DNA from: Haliclystus octoradiatus
Taxonomy: Eukaryota > Cnidaria > Staurozoa > Stauromedusae > Haliclystidae
Reading direction: 5' to 3'
Length of the DNA: 64,000 nucleotides
Assembly: GCA_916610825.1 (NCBI GenBank)
Contig: OU744450.1
Coordinates: forward strand, 682,001-746,000
The position numbers were made by a program, and so were the translations under genes. Below are positions 11,723-23,732 of this stretch, one piece after another. The notes beneath the pieces are model-generated. The model ran no database searches, had not been told where the DNA came from, and worked only from the letters and a program-made list of their open reading frames with translations. Every line of letters starts with the position of its first letter. Position 1 is the stretch's first letter.

Positions 11723-12982
11723 TTTCTGGGCAGCTTTGGTATTTCTTCCAAAGATTGCTACATATTTTAATTCCCAGTGAGATTTGGCATTGCTTACTTG
11801 CTCATACGCGGAGAAAACGACACGTCCAATCAAATGCCGCGTACAATGCTTCTTACGTATTAAAAAATATACGTCCAATCAATATTCATCTCTTGTCTGG
11901 CAAAAAATGTGAAGGTGACCTAAAAAAATAAATGTTCTATGAAAGCAATGATGAAAGTATTTGATTCAATATGATGATTGATCGTTTGGACTGTGTCCTT
12001 TGACCTTTGCACATTCTATTGTTTTCGAAGACAAAAGAACGCATCAAACCATGCGAGATGACATAAAATATTTTGAAGTTGTCCAGGGGTCTTCAAATTG
12101 TTGAATTCATCAAAGCCACTTCGGACTTGTTCCGAGGTAAATTTAAAAGAACTGAAAAGAACTATCCCGGCAAAGAATCCCCAAGGGACTGGTATTAACA
12201 ATGAGCAATATGAAATCTACAAGTAACTCCGAAGAGGCTTAAATTTAAAAAGCATATAAATCGGGCAAGAATATAATTTAACACTATCAAAATTATGTGA
12301 TACTACGGTAAAAAAATTGGGAATCTAAATTTTTCCAAAATAATTAGTTCAGAATATTTTAGTGAATAATTTTAGACTATTTCCAATAATTCGCCAGGCG
12401 CAGAGGCTGGGACGAGCAAAGCATTGTGGGATACTCCTGTCATGAGCTCATTTCGGCCAGTGTTTTTTTGTTGTTTTTATGGTGAACTGAATAAGAAAGT
12501 TATCTAATTAATTTAAAATTATAATTGATATCGCGATAATGGAGTTAGTTGTCTGATAGTAGAAGGGTCCATATGGTTTCAATGGGACTATACACAGATC
12601 AGATTGTAGATGTGCTATATCGCGTGACCACACTTGGTGATTTGGAGGTTATAGCTCTGGTTATAGCTAGACATCAATTGTTAACCGTCGTGTTGTATAA
12701 TATAAGCATCAATCCTGTACGAAACCATTTTAGAACCGAAATAATTTTGCCTGCATTTTCGACAAATGCTACCAAAATTATACTGAAAATATGAATTTTC
12801 AAACAACCGCCCTTTGCAGACCCCTTTGAAAATCCTTGAGTTAGAAGAAGTGATTGTTTAGTGTTGTTTTCAGTACATGTGAACAGCACTTCGCCTCTTG
12901 GATCAACATCGAGCAATAGTTTTTGCTATTAGATAATATGAATATATTAATATATATAGACTATGACATGACAACAATATAG
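11723..12982. other. Unassigned region upstream of GGT-B
   Basis: AT-rich with no supported gene. 12179-12240 resembles 8040-8110 upstream of GGT-A. Confidence 0.5.
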
Positions 12983-13117
12983 GGTGAAAGAGTCAAAGAA
13001 TACACATTCTTTTCTGTTACTCAAGTTTGCTTGAGTAAAAAATCTGTCTGAAGATCGCAGTGAAATGCGTGAAACTTGAGTAACAGTAAAGGATGTGTAT
13101 TCTTTGACTCTTTCACC
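12983..13117. repeat. Inverted pair of hammerhead-repeat units
   Basis: Left arm 12983-13028 is the reverse complement of the 3' half of the hammerhead family. Right arm 13072-13117 is the same sequence in the plus orientation. Together they form an extended hairpin of about 46 bp per arm with the ribozyme core in the loop region. A family segment with a GCTCTGTC/GACAGAGC palindrome continues to about 13190. Confidence 0.7.
13044..13086 (+). ncRNA. Hammerhead ribozyme motif, type I, copy 2
   Basis: CTGT (13044-13047), core CTGAAGA (13048-13054), stem II CGCA/TGCG with loop, GAAA (13071-13074), short stem III, cleavage triplet GTA ending at 13082, then ACAG (13083-13086) closing stem I. In the genomic context the upstream inverted copy could compete by pairing with stem III sequences, which may trap the RNA in an inactive hairpin. 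Confidence 0.6.
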
Positions 13118-13190
13118 ATATATTATTATTATTCACCGCTCTGTCAAATGAAGACAGAGCCCTATATATTACCTGCTATTAGATAAACAT

Positions 13191-14100
13191 AATTTTTATT
13201 ATATAACCAAAACTTAACCAACTTTTACAACTTTTACCGTCGGCTATATAATGCCAGCTAGATGGTCGGCTGTCGGCGCACATTTAATTAGGTCATTAAG
13301 AAGTCATGGTCGCAGCTTTATCGATAAAGAAAGTATTTTTACAGTGTCTCAAAATTCGGGTTTTTAAATACATATATGCTTGCTATCAGAGAGTTACACC
13401 CAACGCTTGAAATATACCATATAATTTCTTTACTAAATACCATTTGACTTTTGGTCGTCACTACAGTGTTAAATATAATCATAGTTTATGATATAATCTA
13501 ATAGCTGGTAATCTAACTAAATTTTATACATGTATTTGCTTAATAGGGCAGAACGTGTAATAGAATCTGATAAGTCATAAACAATTATTCGTCGCGCATC
13601 ACATGCAGTCTTCGGCCTGTGGAAAACGGGCATACGTATTTAACATGTTTGTGATATAAATATATTTCAATGTCTATATTAAAGCGCTATTATCAGTATG
13701 TTGGATTAAAGGCCGCATTTAATGTATAACTATTATCTCATATCATCTCATGACAAACGAAAGATAGATGTCAATGGCTGATTTCCCCGACGTAATAATG
13801 ATGCCTTCGGTCCTGCCGAGAGGGCGAAGAAATGTAGGGCACTCAAGGTATTCCTGCTGCATTTCGATTGTGAATTTGCGATTATAGATGCGGATTGGAT
13901 ATATCTGTAAAAATAATTTCCAAGCGAAGCGAGAGCACTTTAATAGGTTATTTGTATTATACGATCCATTATTCCATAGTTAATATCAAAGACGTAACAA
14001 AACATTTTATTTACACAAATTTATACAATGTTTTGATTTCTTTCTATACTTTAAATTAAATTAAATTAAATTATCAAATCTTTGAATAAATAATTATTTT
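13191..14100. other. Intergenic, unassigned
   Basis: AT-rich sequence downstream of GGT-C. A few direct AAATT repeats occur near 14050. No gene or named element is recognised. Confidence 0.5.
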
Positions 14101-14110
14101 CAGCGTTACT

Positions 14111-16411
14111 CTAGTATCCGCCAGTAGCCCCCTTCTTGCGTGGATCTGCCTGAGCCTGAAGGGAATTATCACGACTACGACACACCGCTTGAACAACTGT
14201 AATTCTGTTGTCATAGCATATCACATGACCTCTTTTTTCCATATTGATTTTCACGTGTTTTGAAATCGGATAATCCGATTCAGAGAAAACGCAATCGAGA
14301 AAGAGATCAGGTAGTGGTCTAGGCATGCGCAATGCTTTCTCGATTTCAACTTTGCACATTTGATTGACCATCAAAACCTGCAAAAGTAACAAAACAACAA
14401 AAAATAATACAATCTTGCATTGTTAAAATACAAGCAAGTTATGTGCCCGTCTATCTATACGTACCCAAATCAAAGCAGGCACTATCATATTACCACCTGA
14501 AGCACCAATAGCCAATTGGACCACACCATTTCCATCAACAGCGATAGTAGGGGACATGCTTGAATGGGGTCTCTTGTTAGGACCAGGCCAGTTAGGAGAA
14601 TTCTCAGGTGACTTGAAACGTTTGTCTTTGTCGTGGATTTTGAAGAAATCACTGACTGAGTTATTGAAAATTATTCCCGTTTTTAAGGAGCGAAAGCCGG
14701 CACCATACCTAAAAAGTGAAAACTTAGAAATTCAAAATTCAGAACGTCTTTTAACGTATAATAAACTTACTGAAGCCCCTCCGGTAGTAAGGTATCTTCT
14801 ATGCCTTCTATGGAATGTCACACTCAACAGGCCGCCAAGTTGTCACCGATAGACTGAGGTACATTAGATTTCAAAAATAAACGTACTAAATCATATCAAC
14901 GTTTGATGCCATGAATTTACTTACAGTGAATCAATACTGTCCGTTACAGCCACTGCATTTCCATCTTCATCAATGCATGAAACGTGTGTGGTACCACATT
15001 CAATATGATCGATCATTCGATCAGTGTAATAGCTTTTCTCGTGTGTTTTGTAATCATCAACTCTACGGCGGTTCATGTCGGCGGTTTTTTCACTTATCGC
15101 CTCTCTTAATGACTAAAGAAATTATAAAATATAACGTTAATTCCATACAAAAGAGGCTTATAAAAATATGTGTTGATAACAATGGGCCTCACCTTGATTA
15201 TGCTGAATTGCATTTTTGGTGAATTAGCTTCCAGGTCTCCGATACGACTGCGATAAGACAACGCAAATTTGGTAGCCTCGATATATCGATGAAACATTGT
15301 CATCATTCGCTTTTCATCCTTGAGATCATCTTCAGAGATGTTGTAACCTATATAAACAGAATGAATTATGTAAGAGGCTGTTTCACCGAAAAGGAAGTTT
15401 TTATAATGATCCATTGCACGCATTTTACCTTTGAGGATGTTAATGGCATGAGCAAGCAGTGCCCCCCCACCAGGGGCGGAAGTTGTACAAAATTTCAATC
15501 CGTTTAATTCGAATCTCAACCCACGTGATACCCTTACAGTGTAGTTTCGCATGTCTTCCATTGTGATAACACCGCCTCGTTCACGTACATCTTCAACATA
15601 AAGCTCTGCTAATTTACCAGTGTATAAATCATCTGGACTATCTCTTATTATTTCTAATGTCTTTGCATAAGATTCATTATAGATCATATCACCACATCCC
15701 TTGAAACCACCTTCTCCATCACCAAGTAGGTCTCTGCAAAACCAAACACATTGAAAGGTTAAGATGATTGTTAAGTTTTAATCAAACGAAGTTTTATTCA
15801 CTCAGTTTGAACGTACTTTAGACCTGGATCACTCTTCAAGATATAAGCCTCCGATGGAATCGTATCAAGTGATCCAGCGCCCTTCTCACTCAATTCAATG
15901 CCACGCCTTGCCAAATCAATCGATGGCTGTACCAAACAATTCCACGGTAATCTACCATGCTTCTGCCAAGCCAAATGAAGACCACGAACTTCTCCAGGAA
16001 CACCAACTGCGTATCCACCTACAAAAAGGCACCTTATAGATACATTTTGGGATAAAGCTTAGTAGAATAGGTGGAAGATTTCTATATACCTCTTCTAAAT
16101 TTCAATATATTATCCGGTGGCTCTAATGTTTCGCATTTGAATGCCGCTGGTGAACAAGGCCTATAATCGTAAACCAAACATTCTCTCGTCTCTGCGTCAT
16201 AGACAGTCATAAATCCACCTCCAGATATGCTAACACTCTGTGGATGTGCTACTCCGCAGCAAAGCAACGCAGCAATCGAGGCATCAACTGCCGATCCGCC
16301 TCGTTTCAAAATCTGTTCACTGATTCGTGCTCCGTATTTACTGTCAGTTGCGATAGACGCTGACGTATAGCTGCCTCCATATTTGTTTTTGTTCTGTGGA
16401 TAGATGCTCAT
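14111..16411 (-). CDS. GGT-C: gamma-glutamyltranspeptidase-like protein, diverged class
   Basis: Exons in transcript order: 16411-16090, 16018-15817, 15733-15429, 15347-15193, 15112-14925, 14708-14465, 14377-14111. The frame is 561 codons (560 aa) ending in TAG. Predicted nucleophile Thr369 lies in GTTHVS. Pocket changes match the A/B class: Ser387 and Asp389 for human Thr399 and Asn401, Ser408 for Glu420, with Asp411 kept. The start Met lies 18 nt after an acceptor-like TTATTATAG. The protein begins MSIYPQ without a hydrophobic anchor. Exons 3-4 and intron 3 are almost identical to A, B and D, while exons 5-7 are clearly diverged. The 81-nt intron 3 is open in frame. Function is inferred from the family; substrate is unknown. 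Confidence 0.9.
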
Positions 16412-18691
16412 TATTGGCTTGGATGATCGCTATAATAAACAACAAAATGTTGAATTCAACAGATAAATAATTTTGTTAGAAATTTCAAATAACAAAAAAA
16501 ACCAACAGGGATCGGGTCCTTTGGTCACAGGTCCCTCCTATAGAGTCCTCCTTCCTCCTTAGAGTTCACAGGACCCTCCTGTAGAGCTGTCTCACCCGGG
16601 GCTCCCATCCAGAATTTCAATAAACTCCTTTTATTTGTCAAAAAAATAAAGTGTGAAATTTGTTCACTCTCCTTTGATAATATTAAAACGTATTTATATT
16701 CTTTCGCTTTCTAAAGGGAGCATTGAAGCATTTTCCAGATGTGATTCTTTCATTTCAGCAACGGACGCCTAGCAACGTTGTCTAACAAAGATCCAGCCAA
16801 GCGTTGCTAATAACAACGGTCTTTCATAGAAAAAATAAATAATTCTATAGTATACCTCTATCTACCTTGATTTATCATGGAAGGAAATTCTGCATCACTC
16901 TTAGCTGAGTGTTATACATATTATCATCATGATTCAGACTAATTAATTGATAAAAATGACGCATTCCATCGCTTACGTGAACGAACGTTGCTACTTACGT
17001 GTACCACGAATGAACACGACGAGTACAGTTGTAGAGATTAGAAATAACGCTCACGATGTCTCACTCTTTCTTGCTCGTTAATAGTCAGTTTGAAAGATCA
17101 CCCGCCCAAGCAAACTGCAGAATTCCTGCTTTGGGTTCTGAGTGACTAACTCAGCGTCGACACAGTACGAACTTTATATATCCCTCAGGCTTCATTTTGC
17201 ACTTTGATTGTTATTATATTCAAACAGGTTTTTTATTCAAGTTTTTGTTAAAAAATTCGTAATCATAGGTTCTATTGTCTACAAGCTATCAACAACGATC
17301 ACAATTTTAATTGAGATTTGAAAGAAGGGATTTCATAAATTATTTTTTGTGCGTGTATGAATGAGTCAAGCATTTATTTGATGGTCAATTCTAGCGGTTT
17401 CTGATGACTATAAGTTGGTAGCTAATTTATTATCCACCCATTTGTTTCAACATGGTCGTAGTAGCCACGTAAAATCTAGTCTGTAAACCTTTCGGGTGCG
17501 GTTAAAGATCTTCCATTCACATGCATGGTTGGAAGGCAGGCTGTGATTTCTATTTGCCACGTGGCGCGTTTCGATCCAGTGCTATGGTTGCTATAATTTA
17601 TTTCTGATTATTCTACGCTACAGAAGACAGACTAATAAATCAGCTGGAGCCTCGTTTTATATTATTCTGAAAAAAATGACTTATTTAAGAAAAAAAATAT
17701 TGTTTGACGACTTCATTTATAAATGATTTGAGTTTTCGATCAAATTATTGAGTCATCTTTTTCTAGGTATAGTTCGCACCATACTGGAATTCAATGTTGG
17801 TTCAATAAAATAAATTAGCTATTTTATTAGTTTGGTAGATTCATGGTAGATTGGACAATTTATAGATTTGTCTTTCGTTTGATATCGTTTATTCGGTTTA
17901 TCATAATGTCACTACAAATCTGTTTGAAAATGTAGAAGGAACTACCATTTATGTGTATATATTATTTGCCCTTCAAAGGTTTCTTCGAGCCTCGAACAGA
18001 GATTATGTAGACAATGTAACCTGCTCTTATCCCATCAAAGATCACGTGATCAACTGGTCGTTTGTACTAGCTTTTATTGATAAATTTTACTCCAATAAAT
18101 TGCTAAATTGGTGTTGACTGGTTAAAATGTTTCAAGCCTTCATCATTCTTATTTGGCTATGAAACGGCCACATTTAGTTTTCTGAGCAGACACATCCAAC
18201 TGTTGGGCGCATAGATCGGGTTCACTACAAGGGTCCGATCAAATGATTTCATTCCAGGATCCAATATTTTTTTCTCAAATTTCTAGGGTATTTGCAACAT
18301 TATTACTTTTTATTTTGAAGATTATTGTCACGATAATATCGTAGAAACTGTATCGTTTCACTTATCTTTAACGAGACAAAAGAAATCAATTTGAAATCAT
18401 TTTTTCCTATATACTACCTTCTCAATCCCAACCCTAATTTCATCGACCCATGGCGGCTCATTATATCTTCAATATGTTAGAAACAATAAAACATGAATTT
18501 ATAAAAATCTCTGATTTAATTTACTACATCATTTTCTATTTAAAGTTTAATTTAAAATAAGTATAATCTATTTATAGTTAAAAAATGTTATTTATAAATT
18601 TCTACATTAATGGTATTCTTCTCTTTGCTGTGAAGACATCGTGGCAATATTTAATTATTAACAATGGTTCATGATAATTTAATTTATACAA
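16412..18691. other. Intergenic between GGT-C and GGT-D
   Basis: No supported gene. Contains a CT-rich stretch near 16500-16600 and AT-rich sequence. It includes the unmapped 5' region of GGT-C, whose noncoding first exon I could not place. Confidence 0.5.
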
Positions 18692-21216
18692 CTAGTACCC
18701 TCCGGTGGCGCCCTTTTTGCGATGATCTGCCTGACCCTTAAGTGAATTATTTTCCATCCGACACACTGCTTGAACAACTGTTATTCTACTGTGGAAATAA
18801 ATTGGATGGCCACGCTGTAACATACTCCTTTCAACCTTTTCTGAAATCGGGCATGACAATTCGCAGTACACTCGATCAGTGTATAGATTCGGTAGTAAAC
18901 GCGGTATGTACAACGCCTTATCAATTTCCACTTTGCACATTTGATTTAACATGAGCACCTGGAACAAAGAAAATAAATGAAAAATTATACAAAAGATGTT
19001 TAATTCAATAGATGTGAATTGCAAAAAATATCAACGATGAACATATTTATGCGAACGAGTATTTAGAGGGACTATATGGAAGGGTGGGCCCTGTGCAATT
19101 ATAATATTGACAGTATTACTGGCTAGTGATGACATTTCCTACCAATAAGTATATTTCTCAGCTGGAATATGGACCCTCAAAAGTGGCATGTCCTGCAATA
19201 ACCGTCACATGGGAGTTGTCAGCGTAGGTGAATCAGTGTACCACACGCCTTGTTTGATGCGCACACGCAAAGACCCCCAATAAATATTATACCTTTAAAT
19301 ATCAATTGCACGACTGCCTAGGTAAACATAGACGAGACACTCACCCAGATTAAAGCAGGCACTATTTGACCGCCTCCGGAAGCTCCGATAGCTACTCGAA
19401 CAACACCCTGAGCATCAACACCAATAGTCGGAGACATACTAGAATATGGCCTCTTGTTTGGTGCAGGCCAATTGGGTGATATATCAGCAGATTGGAGGCG
19501 TTTATCTTTATCAATAATTTGAAAAAAATCACTCATTGAATTGTTGCAGATAATTCCGGTCTTGGTGGAGCGGAATCCGGCACCGAATCTATAAAAAAAG
19601 ATTGTACACTCCATCAATAACGTTCTCCGATATGTATCGAAGTACACGTCCTCCTAGTCGTTTGTACATGTTCTCATTGCTCCCCTATCACACGCCCTGC
19701 CCCTGAGAACTTACAGTGAATCGATGCTCTCTGTGGCTGACGCTGCGTTGCCGTCTTCATCGATGCATGAAACGTGTGTGGTACCATACTCAATATGATC
19801 TATCATTCGATCAGTGTAATAGCTTTTCTCGTGTGTGATGTCGTCATCAATCCGTCTACGATGGACATCAGCGGCTTCTTTGCTCATGGCCTCTCTTAAC
19901 GACTATATAACAGTGCATAAAACATATGTGAGCAAACAAGAACATTATTTAATGGTTCCGCGATTAAGGCATCATGCTCACTTTGATTATTTTGAATTGG
20001 AGTTTAGGTGGATTGGCTTTCAGATCTCCAATGTATGCGCGGTAGGCAAACCCAAATTTGGTAGCCTCGATATATCGATGAAACATTGTCATCATTCGCT
20101 TTTCATCCTTGAGATCATCTTCAGAGATGTTGTAACCTATATAAACAGAATGAATTATGTAAGAGGCTGTTTCACCGAAAAGGAAGTTTTTATAATGATC
20201 CATTGCACGCATTTAACCTTTGAGGATGTTAATGGCATGAGCAAGCAGTGCTCCTCCAGCAGGGGCGGAAGTTGTACAAAATTTCAATCCGTTTAATTCG
20301 AATCTCAACCCACGTGACACCCTTACAGTGTAGTTTCGCATGTCTTCCATTGTGATAACACCGCCTCGTTCACGTACATCTTCAACATAAAGCTCTGCTA
20401 ATTTACCAGTGTATAAATCATCTGGACTATCTCTTATTATTTCTAATGTCTTTGCATAAGATTCATTATAGATCACATCACCACAACGCTTGAAACCACC
20501 TTCTCCATCGCCAAGTAGCTCTCTGTAGATGTAAAAAGGTTAGGTGAGACTGACTATTATCAGTTAAAAAGCAGCTGAAGAGACCTATGCTGTTGTTTCG
20601 TACCTGAGTCCTGGGTCACTTTTCAAGATATGATTTTCTAATGGGCTACAGTCAATTGATTCAGCCCCCTTCTCACTCAACGTAACACCACGCCTTGCCA
20701 AATCAATCGATGGCTGAACTAGACAGCTCCATGGCAATCGACCGTGTTTTTTCCATGCTAGACGGAGACCGCGAATTTCACCGGGAACACCCACGGCATA
20801 ACCACCTGAAATCGGATAAAGAATAACCATAATTTCTATCCGATTAAATAACGCACTTAGTATTTAAATTTAGAATATGTTTCCGTTGTCCTACCTCTTC
20901 TAAATTTCAATTTACTATCTCCAGGTATGAATGAATCACAGTTGAATGCCGCTGGTGAACAAGGCCTATAATCGTAAACCAAACATTCTCTCGTCTCTGC
21001 GTCATAAACAGTCATAAATCCACCTCCTGATATGCTAACACTCTGTGGATGTGCTACTCCGCAGCAAAGCAACGCAGCAATCGAGGCATCAACTGCCGAT
21101 CCGCCTCGTTTCAAAATCTGCTCACTGATCCTTGCTCCGTATTTACTGTCAGTTGCGATAGACGCTGATGAATAAGTGCCTCCGTGGGGGTTGCCTCGTT
21201 TGGAAAAGGTGCTCAT
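18692..21216 (-). CDS. GGT-D: gamma-glutamyltranspeptidase-like protein, diverged class
   Basis: Exons in transcript order: 21216-20895, 20805-20604, 20522-20218, 20136-19982, 19902-19715, 19588-19345, 18958-18692. The frame is 561 codons (560 aa). Nucleophile Thr369 is kept; pocket positions are Ser387, Asp389, Ser408 and Asp411, as in GGT-C. Exons 1 and 2 are closest to GGT-C. Exon 5 resembles A/B, and the exon 3-4 block is shared by A-D, so the gene is a mosaic. The intron 3 donor reads GTTAAA instead of GTAAAA as in the other copies. This is weaker, and read-through would stop at once. The sequence before the Met (after TTTATTTGCAG) looks like a spliced 5' leader. No membrane anchor is visible. 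Confidence 0.9.
19155..19197. repeat. Fragment of the GGATCC/AGTGGCA MITE family
   Basis: The segment with CAGCTGGAATATGGA and AGTGGCATGTCC, in GGT-D intron 6, matches (reverse complemented) the left end of the element at 51881-52205. It is only a remnant. Confidence 0.4.
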
Positions 21217-23732
21217 TTCGACCTGAGACGAATACTGCAAATAAAAACAGTGTAAAATGTGATCACGTGACAGCATGAAAATATTGATTTGAATTCATAA
21301 AAATATAGATCGATATTTGTACTGTCTAAATTTGTGGTTTACAAATGAAGTTCTGACAGATATTCTATTTAAACTTTCAACTCCGTCTTTTGACACATGA
21401 ATGACATGTGATGTGAAAAGTAAACTACATTTTAAATTGTAACGCGAAAACATCCCTGCTCACATCAACACCGTAACTATAGGCTATCATGAATCACATC
21501 GTCATAGTTTTAATGTCAGACCAGACAGAACTGTTTCAAAAACATACGTCACATTTTTTAGTGAATTAAGCTTAATTACATATGGTGTATAACCGGATTT
21601 TGTTTTGCTTTTGTGAGCTTTAAAAATATATTTTCACTTGACGTCTTTGAAAGGTATTATCATCGTTGTTTGAGGTATTTCCATGGAAATTCTTAACCGA
21701 ATCTTTTTGATTTTAATCAGGAAACGAGATCTTTAAAAATAGGAACAATTGGTTATCAAGAAAGAGATATTTAAGAGCTTTCATAGAACGCTTGTGAAAA
21801 AGCATTATACTTGAAAGTTCATTTTTCAAGTACATGTTCACGAAGGTACCGGCAAGTTGAATTGTCGGTGTTCACAGCCCGTTACTGCGAGAAGCGACGA
21901 TGCTTCAATACTTCAAAGAAGCACCATGAAAAATTATAAACAACGTTAGTGCTCACGTGTCTCGATCACAGAACGCCCTTCCTTTATTTTGAAAACAGGT
22001 CGAATGGTTCATCTCATTTTTAAACGTTTGTTACAACTCAATATATAGAAGTTCGAGGGTTAAATTTTAAACGAAGCGGCGGACGTACCCCCGTCGAGTA
22101 ATCTTCCGTATTCAAGTACTTAGCAGACTGAGTTTCATAATCTTATAACAGCGCACAGCGTTACATATTTTGGCCTGTTGCAATAGTTTCAAACAAAACA
22201 TAACCTATTTGTTAATCCATCTCTGCCTAAATGATGAGTAAATAGATTACTTGCAAATACAAAATATTTCTTTCCTTTAAAAATATAATTATATATCCCA
22301 CACAATGACGATTATATCCATGTGATATGAGCAGCATGTATTATAATGTATATGTTATACAAGTGGCTATATCAAATCTCACAGTATAAATATTACATTG
22401 ATTTCTATAAATGCATTTAATATTATGCGTTATATAATCTATTAATATGGTTCAGGTGTACTTACATCAATTGATTTCCTTCGCCTTTTCAACGACAAGC
22501 TATGTGATTGAATGAGTCAAAATATAATTTACCACGCCGCTTTTCTCGAACAATCACGAACTGATTTTGAGTGATCGCCTCAAAAGAGACGGAATATCGT
22601 CTGCCTAGCGTTCCCAGCAACCAACTCCGCAGCGTCACAGCACGAGCCCTTCAAGAGTAGTAATTTCACAGTATTGGCAGTGAGTGATAAATGAATACTC
22701 CAGCAGAGTTTCGTATTAGTTATGGTTTTGCTACAGAAACGTGGCCATTCACAAAAACAGGAGACTTGCCCCCTTTTTACTACAATCAACACTCAACAAC
22801 AAACACGCGCGGAATTTTCATTGCAGCTGATTACATTTCTGGCGCGAAAATGCTATCCACAATGGAAGTCTTTTGTAAATGACTAATCTATGCAAATTAA
22901 TGCAGGAATAATCAGCTATTATCACCATGGTGATATTTGAATGTATTGTAGTTTATCATCCACGTACTCTGACGTCGAAGTAAAAAGGCGAAACAAAGGA
23001 TTATTAGCAACAAAGCAGTATGGTGTTCACGTGATTTACAATTGAAGGAGCCGTTTAAGTATTGTTTGTGGACACAAAGCAAACAAAAGGGACTGTGATT
23101 TACGCTGATCACGTGGGCAGAAGTTCTTTAATGATGTGGCTCTTTGTGGTCAACCATTACTGCGCATGTCTATTTCTACGTCATTTTCAGACAGACGCAT
23201 GATCTGCTTCCCTCTTTCATTTATAAAATATATATTGCCATGGGTTCAAAACAACTACAAAGGCCACATAGGACTGTGTTATGTAATAGTATAGTATAAT
23301 ATACCTAATTAATTTTGCGTATTCATACATGCATACTAATTGTGGGTAACCGAAGGCCGCCTACCAGCCTCAATAATCAACTACAATTTCCGCCTAGGTT
23401 TCTCATCCCTACTGTGGTAAATGAAACTAATTTTTACCTGAGTTTAGTTTACAGACTTTACACAATAATGTTAGCAAAATACTTTTGGGAATCAATACAA
23501 TTTGGTCCTAAACACCATTAATACAATTATGTTGTTGATGTATTTCAAAGAACAACGCGACATGCTATTTTCAATTTTGACGATCATAATTCAAGTGTCT
23601 ATGGATCAAACGATCAACAGGTTCTACTACCCGTGACGGTGGTACAGATAAATTGCGATTTTCACTAAATATTACTCAAATGGAACTAATCAATGGCTCG
23701 AATATATTTTGAGTTCCCATCGGTAGCATCAG
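21217..23732. other. Intergenic between GGT-D and GGT-E
   Basis: AT-rich; short open frames only (for example 22691-22882) with no family signature. May contain an untranslated first exon of GGT-D. No repeat is confidently assigned. Confidence 0.5.

Noticed and set aside
13015-13086. Type-III hammerhead using the upstream ACTCAAG as stem III
   Set aside because: It would need a closed stem I between 13030 and 13047, which does not fold. The type-I reading fits all four copies.
2902-20296. Repeated plus-strand frames of about 72 codons (2902, 9740, 15289, 20072) with similar products
   Set aside because: They lie antisense over GGT exon 3-intron 3-exon 4 and are conserved only because that block is homogenised. 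No domain or start context supports them.
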